Source of the DNA: Pseudomonas sputi
GTDB lineage: Bacteria > Pseudomonadota > Gammaproteobacteria > Pseudomonadales > Pseudomonadaceae
Direction: 5' to 3'
Length of the DNA stretch: 64,000 bases
Assembly: GCF_021603585.1 (NCBI RefSeq)
Contig: NZ_BQHI01000028.1
Location: 1 to 64,000, forward strand
The notes under the pieces were generated by a model. It saw only the letters and a program-made list of their open reading frames with translations. It ran no database searches and was not told the origin of the DNA. Numbering within the stretch: the first letter of the stretch is position 1; each line of letters begins with the position of its first letter. Shown piece by piece: positions 47,451 through 55,931 of the stretch. The position numbers and the translations under genes were made by a program.

Positions 47451-47897
47451 TCAAAATTTCAGGCTCGAAATGGCGGTCAGGTTGTCGGGCAGGCTGGGGA
47501 CAGCGCCGACGCCCGGCAACACCAGAAACGGGATGACCTGATTGAGTTTGCTCACCGGGTAATTGACGCTGACGGTGAGCGTGCCCTGAGTCGGGTCGTA
47601 GACCGTTGACGTATCCGTGCCGACCACCACGTTCAGCGACGACGGCAACACCGACAATTGCTGGGTCAACGCGGCATTCGCGGTGCTGACCAGCACAGTC
47701 GAATAATTGGCAACCGTGGGGTCGACCGCCACCGCGCGGCGGATCGCTTCGGCGGTGACCTGGTTGAACGTCTGCATCAGTACGAACGGCAGGCTGTAGC
47801 TGATCAGGCCATAAAACACCGCGAAAAAGATCACGAATACCAGGGCGAACTCGATCGCCACCGCACCTTTTTGCGCCTTCCGAGAGCCGGTTTTCAT
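47451..47897 (-). CDS. tadF: TadE/TadF-type pseudopilin
   Basis: A 148-residue pseudopilin from ATG 47897 (a GTG at 47921 would add eight residues). The short basic leader ends in KG, followed by AVAIEFALVFVIFFAVFYGL, the Gly-x4-Glu pattern cleaved by the Flp prepilin peptidase, and a ~110-residue Thr/Val/Leu-rich globular part. It is transcribed with pprA (42 bases apart) and is divergent from fppA, as at the P. aeruginosa locus around PA4294. Confidence 0.85.
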   Translation of the reverse strand: MKTGSRKAQKGAVAIEFALVFVIFFAVFYGLISYSLPFVLMQTFNQVTAEAIRRAVAVDPTVANYSTVLVSTANAALTQQLSVLPSSLNVVVGTDTSTVYDPTQGTLTVSVNYPVSKLNQVIPFLVLPGVGAVPSLPDNLTAISSLKF

Positions 47898-47972
47898 CCG
47901 TGCGTCTACCCTGACAGTCACTGCTTAGTATCAGCATAGAATCATTCAGCAAAAACGGACGGTTTTTACCGC

Positions 47973-48443
47973 ATGCAAAGCCTTGTCCTTCTGATCTGGT
48001 TGACGGTCTGCGCCGCCCAGGATGCCCGGCAACGAAGGATTGCCAACGTTCTGACGCTGGGCGTCGGGACACTCGCGCTGGTCTATCTGTTGTCTTTCGG
48101 TACCACCTGGATGGGGGCCGAAGCCGTGCAGGGCGGCTGGGCCTGTGTCGTGGCGCTGGCATTCACGCTGCCAGGGTATTTCATGGGGCGAATGGGCGCC
48201 GGCGATGTAAAGCTAATGACAGCTCTTGGCCTTTCGACGGATGGCCTGTCGTTGCTCGGGATATTCATCGGTGCCGGTGCGGCGAGTCTGCTCTGGATGC
48301 TGCTGGCGCCAAGAGTCTGGCTGCATATGAGTCAAGGGCTTAGGGCGCGTCTTCGGTATATGGCGCCATCCGTGTCAAAAAAGCTGCCATTTGCACCGTT
48401 CGTGCTGATCGGATTCATGCTTGCACTACCCTGGATCCATTAG
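47973..48443 (+). CDS. fppA: Flp-type prepilin peptidase FppA
   Basis: A 156-residue A24-family aspartic peptidase with about five membrane segments, no N-terminal methylase domain. The two catalytic Asp are visible: in VCAAQDARQRRIANVLTLGV (near residue 16) and in the GxGD motif RMGAGDVKLMTALGL (near residue 76). It processes Flp pilin and the TadE/TadF pseudopilins in the inner membrane. It reads toward pprB with a 126-base gap. Confidence 0.92.
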   Translation: MQSLVLLIWLTVCAAQDARQRRIANVLTLGVGTLALVYLLSFGTTWMGAEAVQGGWACVVALAFTLPGYFMGRMGAGDVKLMTALGLSTDGLSLLGIFIGAGAASLLWMLLAPRVWLHMSQGLRARLRYMAPSVSKKLPFAPFVLIGFMLALPWIH

Positions 48444-48569
48444 TCGTCAAGCGCCACTCGTCTTATGTACATAGTCGGAAAGTGCGTCTACCTTCAAAAG
48501 TAACGGGTTATTCAGTCAGCGGCTGACAGTGCAGGAATGGTCAGTTTTGGCCTGGGCATGGAGTGGCAT

Positions 48570-49346
48570 GTGAACAAGCTTATATCCGCGGTAAAAGTCA
48601 TCGTTGTCGATGATCAGCCTCTGATCGTCGAAGAGCTCTGTGAATTTCTCGAGAGCAGCGGCTACCGCTGTGTTCCGTGCGAGTCCAGCAAAGAGGCGAT
48701 CGAGCGTTTTACGGACGACACTGCGATCGGTCTGGTGCTGTGCGATCTGCATATGCCGGACATGGACGGCATTCAACTGGTGCAGGAATTACAGCGTTTG
48801 TCCGGCAAACACCGGGCGTTCGAAGCCATCATGCTCACCGGTCGCGCCGACAAGCAGGACGTGATCAAGGCCTTGCGCGTCGGGATTGCCGACTACTACC
48901 AGAAACCGGTCAATCTGGATGAATTGCTCGAAGGCCTGCAACGGCAGGAAGCGGTGCTGCAGGAGCGGCAGAAAACCCTGCAACTGGGCCATCTGAATCA
49001 CAAGCTTCAGGAGCTGTCCTCGTCCATCGATGATCTTTATCAGGATCTGGACAAGGTGCGTCGCGGACCGGCGCCCGTCAGTGACGAAGCCACCTGTGAG
49101 ACCGCTGAACTGGAGATCCCGGCGATCTTCAATCAGCTGTCGCCACGGCAACTGGACGTGGCGCGCCTGGTGGGCAAGGGACAGACCAATTATCAGATTG
49201 CCTGTGAGCTGGGCATCACCGAAAACACGGTGAAGCTGTATGTTTCGCAGGTGTTGCGCCTGACCCATATGCATAACCGCACGCAGTTGGCGCTGGCGTT
49301 ATCGCCGGGCAATTCCGCTTTGCGTCAGCGCGTGACTGCCCACTGA
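48570..49346 (+). CDS. pprB: Response regulator PprB (receiver + LuxR-type HTH)
   Basis: A 258-residue regulator. The receiver (1-120) has KVIVVDDQPLIVEE, phospho-Asp in LVLCDLHMPDMDG and Lys in YYQKPVN; a coiled-coil linker (about 120-185) joins it to a LuxR/NarL HTH (LSPRQLDVARLVGKGQTNYQ, then IACELGITENTVKLYVSQV). In P. aeruginosa PprB activates flp-tad, cupE and bapA to build a hyper-adhesive biofilm. GTG 48570 is preferred because GGAG sits 6 bases before it; ATG 48558 and 48537 have poor sites. Confidence 0.9.
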   Translation: MNKLISAVKVIVVDDQPLIVEELCEFLESSGYRCVPCESSKEAIERFTDDTAIGLVLCDLHMPDMDGIQLVQELQRLSGKHRAFEAIMLTGRADKQDVIKALRVGIADYYQKPVNLDELLEGLQRQEAVLQERQKTLQLGHLNHKLQELSSSIDDLYQDLDKVRRGPAPVSDEATCETAELEIPAIFNQLSPRQLDVARLVGKGQTNYQIACELGITENTVKLYVSQVLRLTHMHNRTQLALALSPGNSALRQRVTAH

Positions 49347-49368
49347 AACGGACTGCCGGGCATTCGTT

Positions 49369-49776
49369 TCACCCGGCATTCACCCTCGGCTTGGGAAACA
49401 GATTGTCCAGGGTCTCCAGCAGCCGCACGTGATAGATCGGCTTGCGGAACAGGTCCAGCACCTGCAACCGCAGCATGTCGCTCACGTCCTCCATGTCCGC
49501 ATGCCCCGACGTCACGATCACCGGCAGATGCTGACGCGAGGTGTGTTCGCGCAAGCGCTTGATCAGCGACATGCCGCTTTCCTCCGGCATGCGCAGATCG
49601 GTGATTACCAAGGCTATATCGGGATGGCGGGTCAGGTGATGCAGGGCGAGTTTGACCGAGGTCGCGGTATGACAGATGAAGCCTTCGCCTTCCAGCAACT
49701 CCGCCAGTTCCAGCAACGCGTCCTCTTCGTCGTCAACCAGAAGTAACTGTTGGCGGGCAGAAGAAGACACGTTCAT
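49369..49776 (-). CDS. Stand-alone receiver-domain response regulator
   Basis: A 135-residue protein that is only a receiver domain: QQLLLVDDEEDALLELAELL, phospho-Asp in LVITDLRMPEESG, Thr/Ser in PVIVTSGHA and Lys in LFRKPIYHV. No output domain. It is downstream of flp on the same strand (63-base gap) and convergent with pprB. It may act as a phosphate sink or diguanylate-independent modulator in the PprA-PprB relay; the sequence cannot decide. I do not recall an exact counterpart in P. aeruginosa. Confidence 0.88.
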   Translation of the reverse strand: MNVSSSARQQLLLVDDEEDALLELAELLEGEGFICHTATSVKLALHHLTRHPDIALVITDLRMPEESGMSLIKRLREHTSRQHLPVIVTSGHADMEDVSDMLRLQVLDLFRKPIYHVRLLETLDNLFPKPRVNAG

Positions 49777-49839
49777 GGGCAGTACCTGAAGGCTGAATGG
49801 AAGATCGAGTGCAGCCCGACATCCGCAAGGTGCTGTCGA

Positions 49840-50058
49840 TTACGGGACGGTTGGCCGGGTTTCCGCCGTGCCGCCCAGCGACACCAGAACGTTGTTGAAG
49901 ATCGCCAGCATACGATCACCCAGCGGAGTGACGAAAGCGACAACCACCACGGCGACCATGGCCACGACGATGGCGTATTCGATGGCCGAAGCCCCGTCTT
50001 CATGTTTGTAGAGCAGCAGAGCTCTGGCCATTAAATAATCAACGATCATTCGCAACAT
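49840..50058 (-). CDS. flp: Flp pilin precursor
   Basis: A 72-residue prepilin. The leader ends KHEDG, cut after Gly, followed by ASAIEYAIVVAMVAVVVVAF, which has the Glu-Tyr pair that defines Flp pilins. The mature subunit is about 48 residues and polymerises into the Tad pilus. ATG 50058 is preceded by AAGGAG 7 bases upstream. The frame extends to 50175 but that part is leader DNA. It is divergent from rcpC, sharing a 331-base control region. Confidence 0.92.
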   Translation of the reverse strand: MLRMIVDYLMARALLLYKHEDGASAIEYAIVVAMVAVVVVAFVTPLGDRMLAIFNNVLVSLGGTAETRPTVP

Positions 50059-50389
50059 ATGCCCACTCCTTTGCGCTCCTGGCGCCGATGTAACAGCAGC
50101 GGCAAAGCGTTCGCCGTGCCATTTGAGCATTGTCAACAAACCCCCACCCAACAACTGTAAGAACGGATTAGTCATAAAGTATGAGTCGCTCCTTCATTCC
50201 CTGTATTTCGACTGCTGATTGGCCAACACCCATACTTTCGTGGGTAATTTGCCTGTCAGTAATGGCGTTTTGGCTTATTTCAGCTAGCGTGGAAATAGCG
50301 AAATAGTTGGATGTTCATAGCTGCCTGATTGCGAAGTTCCCTAGGTAGGAAGTGCGGGCTGGTAGTGCAGCAGGGAAGGGAGAGCCGTC
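50059..50389. promoter_or_regulatory. Divergent flp / rcpC control region
   Basis: Gene-free 331 bases between flp and rcpC. They are AT-richer than the flanks between about 50180 and 50330. Possible operator elements: ACCCA/TGGGT inverted repeat (about 50227-50244), TATTTC/GAAATA inverted repeat (about 50276-50299) and a tandem GAAATAGC. A TTGACA on the minus strand (50131-50136) lacks a good -10 partner. PprB would be expected to bind here, but I do not know its consensus well enough to mark a site. Confidence 0.45.
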
Positions 50390-51331
50390 ATGAACAGTCG
50401 TGTGACCATGGGCCTTGCAGCGGTGCTTTTACTGGGAGCCATCGTTGTCGGATATTGGGGCCTGGTGCTCAGCCGGCATCCCGCTCCGGTTGCCGAGGCT
50501 CCCGCACCGACCGTGGTCACGGTCGAAAAAACCGTCGCTGCCGCCGAAGACCAGACCCGCCAGCCCGTCGTGGTGCTGGTGCGAGACGTCCCGCCCTTCA
50601 CCCCCCTCACTGCCGCCGATCTGGCCGTTGAAAAACTGCTCAGCGCCCCCGCCGGCAGCCTCGGCACAATCGAACAGGCTGTGGGCCGCACACCGTGGCG
50701 CCATCTGAGTGCCGGCACCTGGCTCAACGAAGAAAGCTTTGAAGCCGGCGGCACACTGGCGCGCATGATCCACAGTGACGAGCGCGCACTGGCGGTGTCG
50801 GTCGATGAAGTGATCGGCGCGGCCGGGCAGTTGATCCCCGGGGATTACGTCGACGTGCTGTTGTTCCTGCGCCAGGACGCCAGCAACCCGCAGCAGTCGG
50901 CACAGATTGTGGTGCCGGCCATGCGTGTGCTCGGTGTCGGCGAACAGTACGGCCTGACCAACGACGGCCAGCCGTCCGCTCCTGCAATGAGTGCCGACGA
51001 CAAGATCAAACAGGACCAGCGCCGGCTCACCGCGCGCACCGTGGTGCTGGCGGTGCCGGAACAATTGTTGAGTCGAATGATGCTCGCCACCCAGGTCGGG
51101 ACGTTGCGCCTGGCCGTGCGCAGCAGCGAAGAACAGCGCCTGGCCAGGTATTGGGCCGGCGAACGTCAGGCGCCGGACAAACTGGTGGCCGCCAACAGCC
51201 AGCTTTTCCAGTTCACTCAACTGGCGCTGGGGACAGCGCCGAAGGCCGCGGCCGGTGGCGAACACGGCGGTTCGGTTCGGTCCGCGGTGGAAGTGATTCG
51301 CGGCAATCAGCCCCCCCCAAAAAAACCATGA
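50390..51331 (+). CDS. rcpC: Tad pilus assembly protein RcpC/CpaB
   Basis: A 313-residue protein with an N-terminal membrane segment (MGLAAVLLLGAIVVGYWGLV) and a SAF domain (RQPVVVLVRDVPPFTPLTAA onward), then an RcpC-type domain (ALAVSVDEVIGAAGQLIPGD, VDVLLFLRQD). CpaB/RcpC stabilises or gates the outer membrane secretin. It heads the operon rcpC-rcpA-tadZ-tadA-tadB-tadC-tadD, with GAAGGGAG upstream of ATG 50390. Near its end the gene carries eight C followed by seven A (51311-51325); the stop overlaps rcpA. Confidence 0.9.
   Translation: MNSRVTMGLAAVLLLGAIVVGYWGLVLSRHPAPVAEAPAPTVVTVEKTVAAAEDQTRQPVVVLVRDVPPFTPLTAADLAVEKLLSAPAGSLGTIEQAVGRTPWRHLSAGTWLNEESFEAGGTLARMIHSDERALAVSVDEVIGAAGQLIPGDYVDVLLFLRQDASNPQQSAQIVVPAMRVLGVGEQYGLTNDGQPSAPAMSADDKIKQDQRRLTARTVVLAVPEQLLSRMMLATQVGTLRLAVRSSEEQRLARYWAGERQAPDKLVAANSQLFQFTQLALGTAPKAAAGGEHGGSVRSAVEVIRGNQPPPKKP
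51311..51325 (+). repeat. C8-A7 homopolymer tract at rcpC-rcpA junction
   Basis: Eight C then seven A encode the last residues of RcpC (Pro-Pro-Pro-Lys-Lys-Pro) two bases before the rcpA start codon. rcpA lacks a visible ribosome site and depends on coupling, so slippage here could change RcpA expression. Confidence 0.85.
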
Positions 51332-52575
51332 TTGAGCAAGGATCCAAGTGCATGCAGAGTCGTTCCTGGCCGATCTTCAATCCCGTGCTCCGGGCCTTGC
51401 TGGTGATGGGACTGTCAATCAATGCCGCGCACGCGGCCACTGGCAACTGCGCGGCCCTCGGACGCTTGCCTGCGGTGATCGAGATCAACGAAGGCTGGCA
51501 GCAGGACATGCAATCACCGGTGGCGATTACGCGCCTGGCCATTGGCGATCCGAAAATCGCCGACGTGCATGCCAATGGCAACTCATCGTTCCTGCTCACC
51601 GCCGTGGCGCCGGGCGCCACCAGTCTGATGGTCTGGACCGGCTGCTCCAGTGAGCCCCGCCAGAGCATGGTGTTCGTCAAGGGCGCCGCGACCTCGGCCC
51701 TCACCAACACCGGTGCGCTGCCGTCGGATGATGCGCTGCTGCCCTCCCAGGTGCAGACGGATATTCGCTTCGTCGAAGTCAGCCGCACCAAGCTCAAACA
51801 GGCCTCGGCTTCGCTGATCGGCACCCGCGGCAATTTCCTTTTCGGCTCGCCCGGAACACTGCCGCCCATCGACGGCGTCCCGCAGCCGCGGTTGCCGGTG
51901 GACAACTCGCTGTTCAACTTCTCGTGGATCGGCGGCAAGACCATGGCGATCATCAATGCCCTGGAGGGCAGCGGCTTCGCCTACACCCTGGCGCGGCCGA
52001 GCCTGGTGGCCCTCAACGGGCAGAGCGCCAGCTTCCTCGCAGGCGGGCAGATTCCGATTCCGGTGCCCAGCTCCGGCAGCGACAACGTGTCGATCGAATA
52101 CAAGGAGTTCGGCATCCGCCTGACCCTGACGCCCACCATCATCAGCCACGATCGCATCGCCCTGAAAGTGGCGCCGGAGGTCAGCGAACTGGATTTCAGC
52201 AACGCGGTGAACATCGCCGGCACCACCGTGCCGGCCCTGACCATCCGCCGCACCGACACCAGCATTTCCTTGGCCGATGGCGAGAGTTTCGTCATCAGCG
52301 GTTTGATCAGCACCTCCAACAGTTCCCAGGTCGACAAGTTTCCAGGGCTGGGCGATATCCCGGTGCTCGGGGCTTTTTTCAAAAGCTCGCAGATCAAACG
52401 CGAAGAGCGTGAGCTGCTGATGATTGTGACCCCGCACCTGGTGCGTCCGCTCTCGGCGGAGGCACAACTGCCATCGTTGCCGGGTGAAAAACTGCGCAAC
52501 TACGACCCGAATTTCTACCGCATGTTTTTCCTGGAAAACGGAAACTTCGACAAGCGCAGCGGGTTGTCCCAATGA
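51328..52575 (+). CDS. rcpA: Tad pilus outer membrane secretin RcpA/CpaC
   Basis: A 415-residue secretin, starting at an ATG that overlaps the rcpC stop. After a signal peptide (to about residue 38, ending AHA) come the pilotin-like N-terminal domain (IEINEGWQQDMQSPVAITRL, ADVHANGNSSFLLTAVAPGA) and the secretin domain (RPSLVALNGQSASFLAGGQI, EYKEFGIRLTLTPTIISHDR, GDIPVLGAFFKSSQIKREER, LLMIVTPHLVRPL). It forms the ring in the outer membrane through which the Flp fibre passes. Confidence 0.93.
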   Translation: MIEQGSKCMQSRSWPIFNPVLRALLVMGLSINAAHAATGNCAALGRLPAVIEINEGWQQDMQSPVAITRLAIGDPKIADVHANGNSSFLLTAVAPGATSLMVWTGCSSEPRQSMVFVKGAATSALTNTGALPSDDALLPSQVQTDIRFVEVSRTKLKQASASLIGTRGNFLFGSPGTLPPIDGVPQPRLPVDNSLFNFSWIGGKTMAIINALEGSGFAYTLARPSLVALNGQSASFLAGGQIPIPVPSSGSDNVSIEYKEFGIRLTLTPTIISHDRIALKVAPEVSELDFSNAVNIAGTTVPALTIRRTDTSISLADGESFVISGLISTSNSSQVDKFPGLGDIPVLGAFFKSSQIKREERELLMIVTPHLVRPLSAEAQLPSLPGEKLRNYDPNFYRMFFLENGNFDKRSGLSQ

Positions 52576-53762
52576 GCCAGAACCTGAGTCAGACCTTTCT
52601 CGCCATCACCCGCAACAGCACCGATCTGGAGTGGCTGCAAAGCGCACTTGCGCCGCTGGGCCAGGTGGTCAGTGCCGGTGGCGGCAGTCTCGACGAATTG
52701 CTCGCACTGGTGGACGTCACCTTCGCCAGCCTGGTGTTCGTCGGCCTTGACCGGGAACACGTGGTAGCCCAGAGCGCGCTGATCGAAGGTGCGCTGGAGG
52801 CCAAGCCGATGTTGGCGATCGTTGCCCTCGGCGACGGTATGGACAACCAGCTGGTGCTCAATGCCATGCGCGCCGGGGCGAGGGATTTCGTCGCCTATGG
52901 TTCGCGCTCCAGCGAAGTGGCCGGGCTGGTGCGCCGCTTGAGCAAGCGCCTGCCGCCGGTGACCCACAACGCGCAACTGGGTGCCCTGACGGCGTTGTAC
53001 GGCGTACAGAGCAGTTCCGACGGCGCACTGCTGGCCAACCATATGGCACTGGTGGTGCAAAAAAGCGGGCAGCAAACGCTGCTGCTGGATCTCGGGCTGC
53101 CTCGTGGCGACAGCCTGGCGTTGCTGGGACTGGAGAGTTCGTTCCACTTCGGCGACGCCTTGCGCCACCTGCGCAGGATCGACGCCACGCTGATCGACAG
53201 TGCGTTCACCAGCGCCGAAGCGGGGCTGCGGATTCTGGCGTACGCCGACAATGACGAACCACTGGAAAACACCAGCGCCGCCGAGCTGTTCATGTTGCTC
53301 AGCACCTTGCGCCAGCATTTCCAGCATATCGTCGTGAACCTCACCGGCCAGCCTGACAGCGAGGCCCTGCGTACCTTTGTCAGCCATTGCGACAAGCTGA
53401 TCTGGTACACCGACCAGAACGTGCTCGATTGCCGGCGCAACCTGGCGCTATTCAACCTGTGGCGGGAAAAAGGCATGAAGCTCGATCACGGTCGGCTGCT
53501 GGTCGACCGCTATCTGAGCCATGTCGCGCCGGATGCGGACACCCTCGGCAAGACCTTCAACCTGGAAGTGATCGCGGTGCTGGCCTTGAGTCCGGAGCTG
53601 CGCATGAACGCCAAGAATCAGGGGGTCAGCCTGTTTGAACTGGCGCCCCGAGAGAAACTCACCCAGAGCCTGCGGGTGCTCGGCGAACGGCTGGCCAAAC
53701 GCTCCGAAGGGCTGGCCAAACCCAAGGTCTCCTGGTTCGACCGGTTGCGAGGCACCTCATGA
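52572..53762 (+). CDS. tadZ: Tad pilus localisation protein TadZ (CpaE-like)
   Basis: A 396-residue two-domain protein: an atypical receiver (1-125; no good phospho-Asp) and a ParA/MinD-like domain (about 130-370). The P-loop position reads GVQSSSDGALLANHMAL instead of KGGxGKT, so nucleotide binding is doubtful, as in other TadZ proteins; QQTLLLDLGLPRGDSLALLG is the switch region. TadZ marks the pole where the Tad machine assembles. ATG overlaps the rcpA stop. Confidence 0.88.
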   Translation: MSQNLSQTFLAITRNSTDLEWLQSALAPLGQVVSAGGGSLDELLALVDVTFASLVFVGLDREHVVAQSALIEGALEAKPMLAIVALGDGMDNQLVLNAMRAGARDFVAYGSRSSEVAGLVRRLSKRLPPVTHNAQLGALTALYGVQSSSDGALLANHMALVVQKSGQQTLLLDLGLPRGDSLALLGLESSFHFGDALRHLRRIDATLIDSAFTSAEAGLRILAYADNDEPLENTSAAELFMLLSTLRQHFQHIVVNLTGQPDSEALRTFVSHCDKLIWYTDQNVLDCRRNLALFNLWREKGMKLDHGRLLVDRYLSHVAPDADTLGKTFNLEVIAVLALSPELRMNAKNQGVSLFELAPREKLTQSLRVLGERLAKRSEGLAKPKVSWFDRLRGTS

Positions 53763-55027
53763 GCCCGGAAAAACTTTTCGGTGCGCCGGCGAGTGGCCAA
53801 TCGGGCAACGCCGATCACGAAGGCCTGAAGCTGGTCCTGCATCGCTACATCATCGATGCCATCGAGGAATCCGGGAAAAACCTGCTGGAAGGTTCACGGC
53901 AGTTGCTGGCGCAATTCGTCACCGACAAGGTCGCCGAATACATCGCCCGTCTGCACCTGGCGATTTCCCGTTACGAGATGGAGCGGCTGGGCGAAGAAAT
54001 CGTCGATGAGCTGACCGGGTTCGGCCCGCTGGAAGTGTTGCTGCGCGATACCGCCGTGACCGAAATCCTGGTCAACGGCCCGCACCGGGTGTTCGTCGAA
54101 CGTGACGGCGTACTGCATCAGAGTGACCTGCGCTTTATCGATGCGCACCACGTCGAACGGGTCATGCAGCGCATTCTCGCACCGCTCGGTCGGCGACTGG
54201 ACGAATCTTCGCCAATGGTTGATGCACGCCTGCCCGATGGCAGCCGGGTCAACGCGATCATCCCGCCGATCGCCCTCGACGGCCCCTGTCTGTCGATTCG
54301 AAAATTCCGCAAGGACATGCTCAAGAGCAGCGACCTGATCGCCATGCAGACCATCGACCTGCCGATTTTCGAGTGCTTTCAGGAGGCCGTCGGCAAGCGC
54401 TGCAACATCCTGATCAGCGGCGGCACGGGCACCGGCAAGACCACGTTGCTGAACATCCTCAGCCAGTTGATCAACCCACACGAACGGCTGGTGACCATCG
54501 AAGACGTCGCCGAACTGCAGCTCGGGCATCCCCACGTGGTGCGTCTGGAAACCCGGCCGCCGAATGCCGAGGGCCATGGCGAAGTCAAGGCCAGCGACCT
54601 GATTCGCAATGCCCTGCGGATGCGTCCGGACCGGATCATTCTCGGCGAAATCCGTGGCGTCGAAGTGCTCGACGTGCTCACGGCGATGAACACCGGTCAC
54701 GACGGCTCGATGAGCACCGTGCACGCCAACAATGCCCAGGATGCGTTGCTGCGTCTGGAAACTCTGGTCGGCCTGACCGGGCGCACCGTGGCCGAACGCA
54801 CCCTGCGGCAGATGATCTGCGCAGCGCTCGACGTGATCATTCAATTGACCCGCATGCCCGACGGCCGCCGCTGTGTCAGTGAGGTGGTGGAAGTGGTCGG
54901 CGTGCGCGAAGACGTCTACGTGACCAATACTCTGTTCCGTCTGGATCGACGTACCGGTTTCGGCTTCCTGCGCGAAGCCGTCAATCCGGCCGGCGACAAG
55001 TTGCGGCACGAGTCGAGTCTGGGCTGA
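53759..55027 (+). CDS. tadA: Tad secretion ATPase TadA (CpaF)
   Basis: A 422-residue secretion ATPase of the GspE/VirB11 superfamily. Features: N-terminal helical region, [20 protein letters not shown], the Walker [13 protein letters not shown] near residue 225, Asp box [11 protein letters not shown], Walker [16 protein letters not shown] and His box [20 protein letters not shown]. It powers both extension and retraction of Tad pili. Start overlaps the tadZ stop. Confidence 0.96.
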   Translation: MSPEKLFGAPASGQSGNADHEGLKLVLHRYIIDAIEESGKNLLEGSRQLLAQFVTDKVAEYIARLHLAISRYEMERLGEEIVDELTGFGPLEVLLRDTAVTEILVNGPHRVFVERDGVLHQSDLRFIDAHHVERVMQRILAPLGRRLDESSPMVDARLPDGSRVNAIIPPIALDGPCLSIRKFRKDMLKSSDLIAMQTIDLPIFECFQEAVGKRCNILISGGTGTGKTTLLNILSQLINPHERLVTIEDVAELQLGHPHVVRLETRPPNAEGHGEVKASDLIRNALRMRPDRIILGEIRGVEVLDVLTAMNTGHDGSMSTVHANNAQDALLRLETLVGLTGRTVAERTLRQMICAALDVIIQLTRMPDGRRCVSEVVEVVGVREDVYVTNTLFRLDRRTGFGFLREAVNPAGDKLRHESSLG

Positions 55028-55045
55028 GCGCATGGAGGCTTCGTC

Positions 55046-55930
55046 ATGATCGCACCGGTGATCCTGATTGTCCTTTGCCTGTTGCTGTTGGGATTGTCGA
55101 TTCGCCTGTTCCTGCAGGGCGTGCGCAAGACTGCCAACGAACGGGTGCTCTCTCGCCTCGCCGCCGGGCAACCGCAAGCAACGGCCGGAAAAACCTCGTG
55201 GACCGGGCTGGAGCGGATGTTCCTGCGGGCAGGCCTTGGCCGGCCGAGCGAGCGATTCGGGCTTTGGCTGTCGTTGTGGGGCGTGGGCATGATGCTCGGT
55301 TATCTGCTGGCCGACTGGATCGGCCTGTTGCTGCTGATACTGGCACCGCCGCTGATTCTGCGGTTGTACATCGCCTGGCTGTACCGGCGTCGGCTCAAGC
55401 GGATGATCGAACAGTTACCGCAGTTGCTCGACCACACCGTGCGCAGCCTCAAGTCCGGGCGGACCCTGAGCGATGCAGTGATGGGCGGCATCGAAACCAG
55501 TGAGGATCCGTTGAAAACCGCGATGGGCCGGGTGCAGCGCAACGTCCAGTTGGGGGTGAACCTGCCGGACGCGGTCAGCGATTTCGCCGAGCTCTACGAG
55601 CAGGACGAACTGCGCATGTTCGCTCTGGGCCTGAAGGTCAACCATCGCTACGGCGGCAACGCCAGCGAGCTGCTGGAGAACCTGATCAAACTGATTCGCG
55701 AACGCGACCAGGGTGCCCGCCAACTGCGTGCCCTGACCGGCGAAACACGGATGACCGCGTGGGTACTCGGATCGTTGCCGGTGATTCTGGTCAGTTACTT
55801 CATGCTGACCAATCCCGGCTACATGCTCGGCATGTGGAACGACGCGGGCGGTCGGACCATGCTGATTGTCGCGGTGGTGCTGCAGGTCTCCGGTTGCCTG
55901 GCGCTGTGGCGCATGTTGAGGAGTGTCTGA
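55046..55930 (+). CDS. tadB: Tad inner membrane platform protein TadB
   Basis: A 294-residue type II/F-domain membrane protein. Membrane segments lie near residues 3-22, 80-118 and at the C-terminus (AWVLGSLPVILVSYFMLTNP and MLIVAVVLQVSGCLALWRML); the F domain (MIEQLPQLLDHTVRSLKSGR ... RYGGNASELLENLIKLIRER) is between. With TadC it forms the platform that TadA drives. It begins 18 bases after tadA, after AGGCTTCG. Confidence 0.93.
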   Translation: MIAPVILIVLCLLLLGLSIRLFLQGVRKTANERVLSRLAAGQPQATAGKTSWTGLERMFLRAGLGRPSERFGLWLSLWGVGMMLGYLLADWIGLLLLILAPPLILRLYIAWLYRRRLKRMIEQLPQLLDHTVRSLKSGRTLSDAVMGGIETSEDPLKTAMGRVQRNVQLGVNLPDAVSDFAELYEQDELRMFALGLKVNHRYGGNASELLENLIKLIRERDQGARQLRALTGETRMTAWVLGSLPVILVSYFMLTNPGYMLGMWNDAGGRTMLIVAVVLQVSGCLALWRMLRSV

Positions 55931-55931
55931 C

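Noticed and set aside
47410-48162. Extended N-terminus of the PprA frame over tadF and upstream
   Set aside because: That stretch is out-of-frame overlap with tadF, which has a proper pseudopilin motif; the kinase-like sequence begins only near 47409.
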